Assembly: GCA_900112785.1 (NCBI GenBank)
Contig: FONB01000018.1
Coordinates: forward strand, 1 to 64,000
Direction of reading: 5' to 3'
Source: Phytobacter palmae
Lineage (GTDB): Bacteria; Pseudomonadota; Gammaproteobacteria; Enterobacterales; Enterobacteriaceae
Length of the DNA: 64,000 nt
Numbering within the stretch: the stretch's first letter is position 1; each line of letters begins with the position of its first letter. Positions 61,137 through 64,000 of this stretch are shown here, one piece after another. The notes under the pieces were generated by a model. The model was given only the letters and a program-made list of their open reading frames with translations, did no database searches and was not told where the DNA came from. A program made the translations under genes and the position numbers.

Positions 61137-61252
61137 ATTTACCTCCGCAGTCAATGTTTCGTTCGAATCGCATGTAACGGAGCGAGTAGAAAACGTTCCG
61201 TTTTGCAGTATGCGCACATCTTATCCCGGCTAAAACACGTTTTCAATGATAT

Positions 61253-61270
61253 ATAAAACAACGTTTCATT
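61253..61270. promoter_or_regulatory. KdgR operator upstream of kduI
   Basis: On the minus strand AATGAAACGTTGTTTTAT matches the KdgR box (AATGAAAC-N-GTTTCATT type) with one mismatch. KdgR represses kduID and other pectin-degradation genes until 2-keto-3-deoxygluconate is present. Confidence 0.75.
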
Positions 61271-61602
61271 TTTTCCGTAATATATTTCTAAAACTGTAGT
61301 TGCGATCACGAACGCCTGATACTTACATGAAGGAGAAGGGTTGTTTATGGGCCGGTGAAAAGAATTTAATGATAGCAAACAAACAGTTAATAGAGTCATG
61401 ACGTTTTAACAATCTGGAGCCAGTTTTACTGCGTGAAATCTAAGATCTTTTTTGATATCGCAATGCTATCGCTTTTTTTGGATGATACACGCTGCCTTTT
61501 CTTTTAAACTGCGCAGGTCGTCACACAAAGTAAAACGATGTTTTGATAAATTGACACCGAATTTTTGAAATGTTGATGGCGTGTATAACGGCATAAAATT
61601 AA

Positions 61603-61689
61603 ATGCGTATACACAAGGGAAAATCGACAAAGAAACAACAGGGTAGCGCGGTGCGTTGCCCGGGGACGTTTGAGTTAGTGTTTCTGTAA
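61603..61689 (+). CDS. Candidate 28-codon small ORF before an orphan terminator
   Basis: An ATG at 61603 opens a 28-codon frame ending TAA at 61687-61689, nine bases before the terminator stem. The predicted peptide begins MRIHKGKSTKKQQGSAVRCP and is basic. No clear Shine-Dalgarno is present (upstream is GGCATAAAATTAA). A GTG frame overlapping it is also open for 21 codons. I do not recognise the product. The evidence is only the ORF and its terminator; it may equally be part of a non-coding RNA. Confidence 0.3.
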   Translation: MRIHKGKSTKKQQGSAVRCPGTFELVFL

Positions 61690-61697
61690 CTGGCCTT

Positions 61698-61724
61698 GCC
61701 CTCCTTAACGGAGGGCTTTTTTTT
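61698..61724 (+). terminator. Strong plus-strand terminator with no annotated upstream gene
   Basis: GCCCTCC, loop TTAAC-like, GGAGGGC, then eight T. The genes on both sides (kduI and yqeF) read minus, so neither uses it in this orientation. Upstream, 61218-61600 shows an inverted repeat GTGTATA/TATACAC at 61581-61614 and no recognised gene. Confidence 0.85.
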
Positions 61725-61753
61725 ATAATCGAAGGGATGTTATCCGTAAGAAC

Positions 61754-62935
61754 TTAGTCGCGTTCTATCGCCAGCGCTACACCCTGCCCGCCACCGATAC
61801 ATAACGTCGCCAGCCCTTTACGGGCATTGCGTTTTTTCATTTCATGCACCAGTGAGACCAGAATACGGCAGCCGGATGCGCCGATAGGATGGCCAAGCGC
61901 AATGGCGCCGCCATTTACATTGACCCGCTTTTCATCCCATTCGAGTACTTTACCGACAGACAGCGCCTGCGCGGCATAGGCCTCATTGGCCTCGATCAGA
62001 TCGATGTCGTCCAGATGCCAGCCCACACGCTCAAGGCAGCGACGCGTAGCATACACTGGCGCGATGCCCATCAGAGCGGGATCGACACCCACGCTGGCAA
62101 AGGCGCGGATGCGCGCCATCACCGGCAAGTTCAACTCCTGCGCTTTGGCTTCACTCATCATCATCACAGCAGCGGCGCCGTCATTAATGGACGAGGCGTT
62201 ACCCGCAGTGACGGAGCCCGTCAGTTCAAATGCCGGGGAGAGTCTGGCCAGCCCTTCTGCGCTGGCGTCGGTGCGCGGTTGCTCATCGGTATCGACCAGT
62301 AGCGGTCGCCCATCGGCAGACAGCGCTTTCACCGGCACGATTTCTTCGCGAAAACGCCCGGAATCAATAGCAGCACGCGCTTTTTGCTGCGAACGGAGCG
62401 CCCAGTCATCCTGATGGGCACGGCTGATACCGTACTCCCGCGCCAGATTTTCTGCGGTCACGCCCATATGGTAATCGTTGAAGGCATCCCATAACCCGTC
62501 GTGAACCAGGCTATCTATAAGCTGACTATTGCCCAGTCGCGCCCCGGTACGGCTGTCGGTCAGCACATGGGGGGCGCGGCTCATATTCTCCTGGCCGCCC
62601 GCAATGACCACATCGGCTTCCCCGCACTGAATCGCCTGCGACGCCAGATGCAGCGCTTTCAACCCTGATCCGCACACATCATTAATAGTAATAGCCGAAA
62701 CCGTCATCGGCAGGCCGCCTTTGATCGCCGACTGGCGGGCAGGGTTTTGCCCGGCGCCTGCAGTAAGCACCTGGCCTAAAATAACTTCGTCAACGGTATT
62801 AGGGTGAACCCCGCTGCGATCGAGAAGCGCCTGGACGACATAGCTTCCCAGTTCAACGGCAGAATGGTGCGATAGCGCCCCCTGAAAACAGCCGATAGGC
62901 GTGCGAACCGCAGCAACGATAACGACATCTTTCAT
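61754..62935 (-). CDS. yqeF: Acetyl-CoA C-acetyltransferase YqeF (thiolase)
   Basis: A 393-residue thiolase that condenses two acetyl-CoA to acetoacetyl-CoA or the reverse. The acyl-carrying cysteine is Cys88 in INDVCGSGLKAL. The catalytic His is in GHPIGASG and the second Cys in ATLCIGGGQG near the C-terminus. The ATG at 62935 matches homologues; ten upstream codons are open. It appears monocistronic with a CRP-like site upstream. Confidence 0.94.
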   Translation of the reverse strand: MKDVVIVAAVRTPIGCFQGALSHHSAVELGSYVVQALLDRSGVHPNTVDEVILGQVLTAGAGQNPARQSAIKGGLPMTVSAITINDVCGSGLKALHLASQAIQCGEADVVIAGGQENMSRAPHVLTDSRTGARLGNSQLIDSLVHDGLWDAFNDYHMGVTAENLAREYGISRAHQDDWALRSQQKARAAIDSGRFREEIVPVKALSADGRPLLVDTDEQPRTDASAEGLARLSPAFELTGSVTAGNASSINDGAAAVMMMSEAKAQELNLPVMARIRAFASVGVDPALMGIAPVYATRRCLERVGWHLDDIDLIEANEAYAAQALSVGKVLEWDEKRVNVNGGAIALGHPIGASGCRILVSLVHEMKKRNARKGLATLCIGGGQGVALAIERD

Positions 62936-63008
62936 TTCTACCTCAGCGCAAATTGACCCAGGCAATAGTAGTACGTTGTTATCAAGTATTATCTTAATTG
63001 TTTAAAAT

Positions 63009-63026
63009 CGGTGAGATTCATCACAC
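63009..63026. promoter_or_regulatory. Candidate CRP site upstream of yqeF
   Basis: CGGTGAGATTCATCACAC matches TGTGA-N6-TCACA with a single half-site mismatch (GGTGA). It lies about 75-90 bp upstream of the yqeF start. Confidence 0.6.
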
Positions 63027-63094
63027 AGGGGGGCAGGAACAGATTTGGGGAAGGAGGTGCGACGGGAAAACCCGCCGCACAGAAACAGCCGTAA

Positions 63095-63907
63095 TTAGTT
63101 GTTTACCGGGATTACAGCACCTTTGTATTTGGTGCGGATCCAGTCCTGAATCTCTTTTGAGTGCAGCACGTTCACCAGCGCTACGATATCTTTTTTCTTC
63201 TCATCGCCACGATGTACGGTAATGATGTTGGCATACGGGTTGTTCTCACCGCTTTCAACGGCGATTGGATCGTGTACCGGGTCCAGGCCCGCGTCGATGG
63301 CGTAGTTGGCGTTGATCACCACTGCGTCACCTTCGTTGTTGTTATACATTTGCGGTAACAGTGCCGCTTCTACGTTTGGCTGGAACTGCAGCTTTTTCGG
63401 ATTCTCAACGATATCGCTGATACGCGCAGAGACTTTATCCACGCCCGGGTTCAGTTTGATCACGCCCTCTTTTTCGAAGATAGAGAGGATACGGCCCTCT
63501 TCGGATACTGCGTCACGCATGATGATTTTGCCACCCTGCGGCAGCTCTTTCAGCGACTTGTATTTTTTGGAGTAGATACCGATAGGCTCAATGTGAATCG
63601 CGCCAGCGCTGACAAAATCATAGGTTTTATCACCCTCGTGATCTTTCAGTACGCTGTTCAGGTACGGAATGTGCTGGAAATAGTTGGCATCAATTTCACG
63701 GCCCGCCAGTGCGGTGTTCGGCAGAATATAGTCCTGGAACGGTTTGATCTCCAGATCGATACCTTGCTTCGCCAGAATTGGTTTCGCCTGCTCCAGGATT
63801 TCAGCGTGCGGCACGTTGGAAGCGCCAACGGTCAGTTTGTCAGCCCAGGAGGAGAAGCTCATCGCACCCAAAGTCATGGCGGCAATCAGTGTCAGTGTTT
63901 TTTTCAT
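63095..63907 (-). CDS. MetQ/NlpA-family ABC transporter substrate-binding protein
   Basis: A 270-residue periplasmic binding protein of the MetQ (methionine) family. Family segments include LTVGASNVPHAEILEQAKPIL, FQDYILPNTALAGREIDANYFQHIPYL and VINANYAIDAGLDP. The signal peptide MKKTLTLIAAMTLGAMSFSSWA has no cysteine at the cleavage point, so it looks soluble rather than a lipoprotein. It is preceded by a MetI-type permease gene, so it belongs to a second MetNIQ-like operon. Substrate could be methionine or a derivative. Not at this place in E. coli. Confidence 0.85.
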   Translation of the reverse strand: MKKTLTLIAAMTLGAMSFSSWADKLTVGASNVPHAEILEQAKPILAKQGIDLEIKPFQDYILPNTALAGREIDANYFQHIPYLNSVLKDHEGDKTYDFVSAGAIHIEPIGIYSKKYKSLKELPQGGKIIMRDAVSEEGRILSIFEKEGVIKLNPGVDKVSARISDIVENPKKLQFQPNVEAALLPQMYNNNEGDAVVINANYAIDAGLDPVHDPIAVESGENNPYANIITVHRGDEKKKDIVALVNVLHSKEIQDWIRTKYKGAVIPVNN

Positions 63908-63927
63908 GATGTGTTTCCCTAATTTTA

Positions 63928-64000
63928 TTAGCGTTTATCTAACAGAGAAGTAATTGCGTCGCCGCAGAACTGGATGATGAAGACAATGATCAGGATGGTC
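63928..64000 (-). CDS. MetI-like ABC transporter permease (C-terminal end, cut by window edge)
   Basis: The last 23 codons of a membrane protein, ending TILIIVFIIQFCGDAITSLL then DKR and a TAA at 63928. The hydrophobic end followed by IQFCGDAI resembles the C-terminus of MetI (IQFAGDRI). It is 20 bases upstream of the binding-protein gene, as in metNIQ operons. Identity rests on this short piece and the neighbour. Confidence 0.7.
   Translation of the reverse strand, partial: TILIIVFIIQFCGDAITSLLDKR

Noticed and set aside
61151..61399. 82-codon minus-strand frame upstream of kduI
   Set aside because: It covers the kduI control region and KdgR box, has no ribosome site and no recognisable family.

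Overview
The window is chromosomal DNA from a member of the Enterobacteriaceae close to Escherichia, Citrobacter and Enterobacter. Nearly every gene is a recognisable orthologue of an E. coli K-12 gene, and the order follows the E. coli 60-64 min region: gudPXD, yqcA-truC-yqcC-csrB-syd, queF-ppnN-sdaC-sdaB-xni, rlmM-ygdD-gcvA/gcvB, csdAE-tcdA-mltA, initiator tRNAs, amiC/argA, recD-recB-ptrA-recC-ppd genes-thyA-lgt-ptsP-rppH, mutH, tas, lplT-aas-omrAB-galR, lysA/lysR, kduD-kduI, yqeF. No insertion sequence, prophage or CRISPR array was seen. Gene identities come from recognising protein families by eye; no database search was run.

Layout. 1-3300: D-glucarate transport and catabolism operon (gudP-gudX-gudD, gudD cut by the window edge). 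3700-6500: yqcA-truC-yqcC, the CsrA-sequestering sRNA csrB with a UvrY-type palindrome upstream, and syd. 6500-13000: queF, ppnN, the serine uptake and degradation pair sdaC-sdaB, and xni; the fucose operon that follows xni in E. coli is absent. 13000-18800: rlmM-ygdD, gcvA with divergent sRNA gcvB, a cysteine desulfurase pair csdA-csdE, tcdA. 18900-23400: mltA, two tandem initiator tRNA genes (E. coli has three), amiC, and argA behind two ARG boxes. 23400-37000: RecBCD genes interleaved with protease III and a set of prepilin-like genes. 37000-42500: thyA-lgt and rppH-ptsP, then a long intergenic region with DnaA boxes matching the place and content of DARS2. 42500-50500: mutH, ygdQ, ygdR, tas, lplT-aas, sRNAs omrB and omrA, galR.

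50535-56230 is accessory: between galR and lysA (adjacent in E. coli) lies a beta-glucoside-type PTS cluster. It holds EIIC, a GH1 6-phospho-glycosidase, EIIB, an ExuR/UxuR-like GntR regulator and a GNAT acetyltransferase in one minus-strand operon, with a divergent AscG-like LacI regulator. The divergent promoter carries three related palindromes (best TGGTATACCA) resembling ExuR/UxuR operators. No EIIA gene is present.

56300-64000: lysA/lysR, racemase ygeA, kduD-kduI (araE, found between ygeA and kduD in E. coli, is missing), an intergenic region with a strong plus-strand terminator belonging to no annotated gene and a candidate 28-codon ORF, thiolase yqeF, and the end of a MetQ/MetI-type ABC transporter operon running off the window. 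The most useful points for follow-up are the PTS cluster and its palindromes, the orphan terminator, the DARS2 candidate and the gene-content differences from E. coli.
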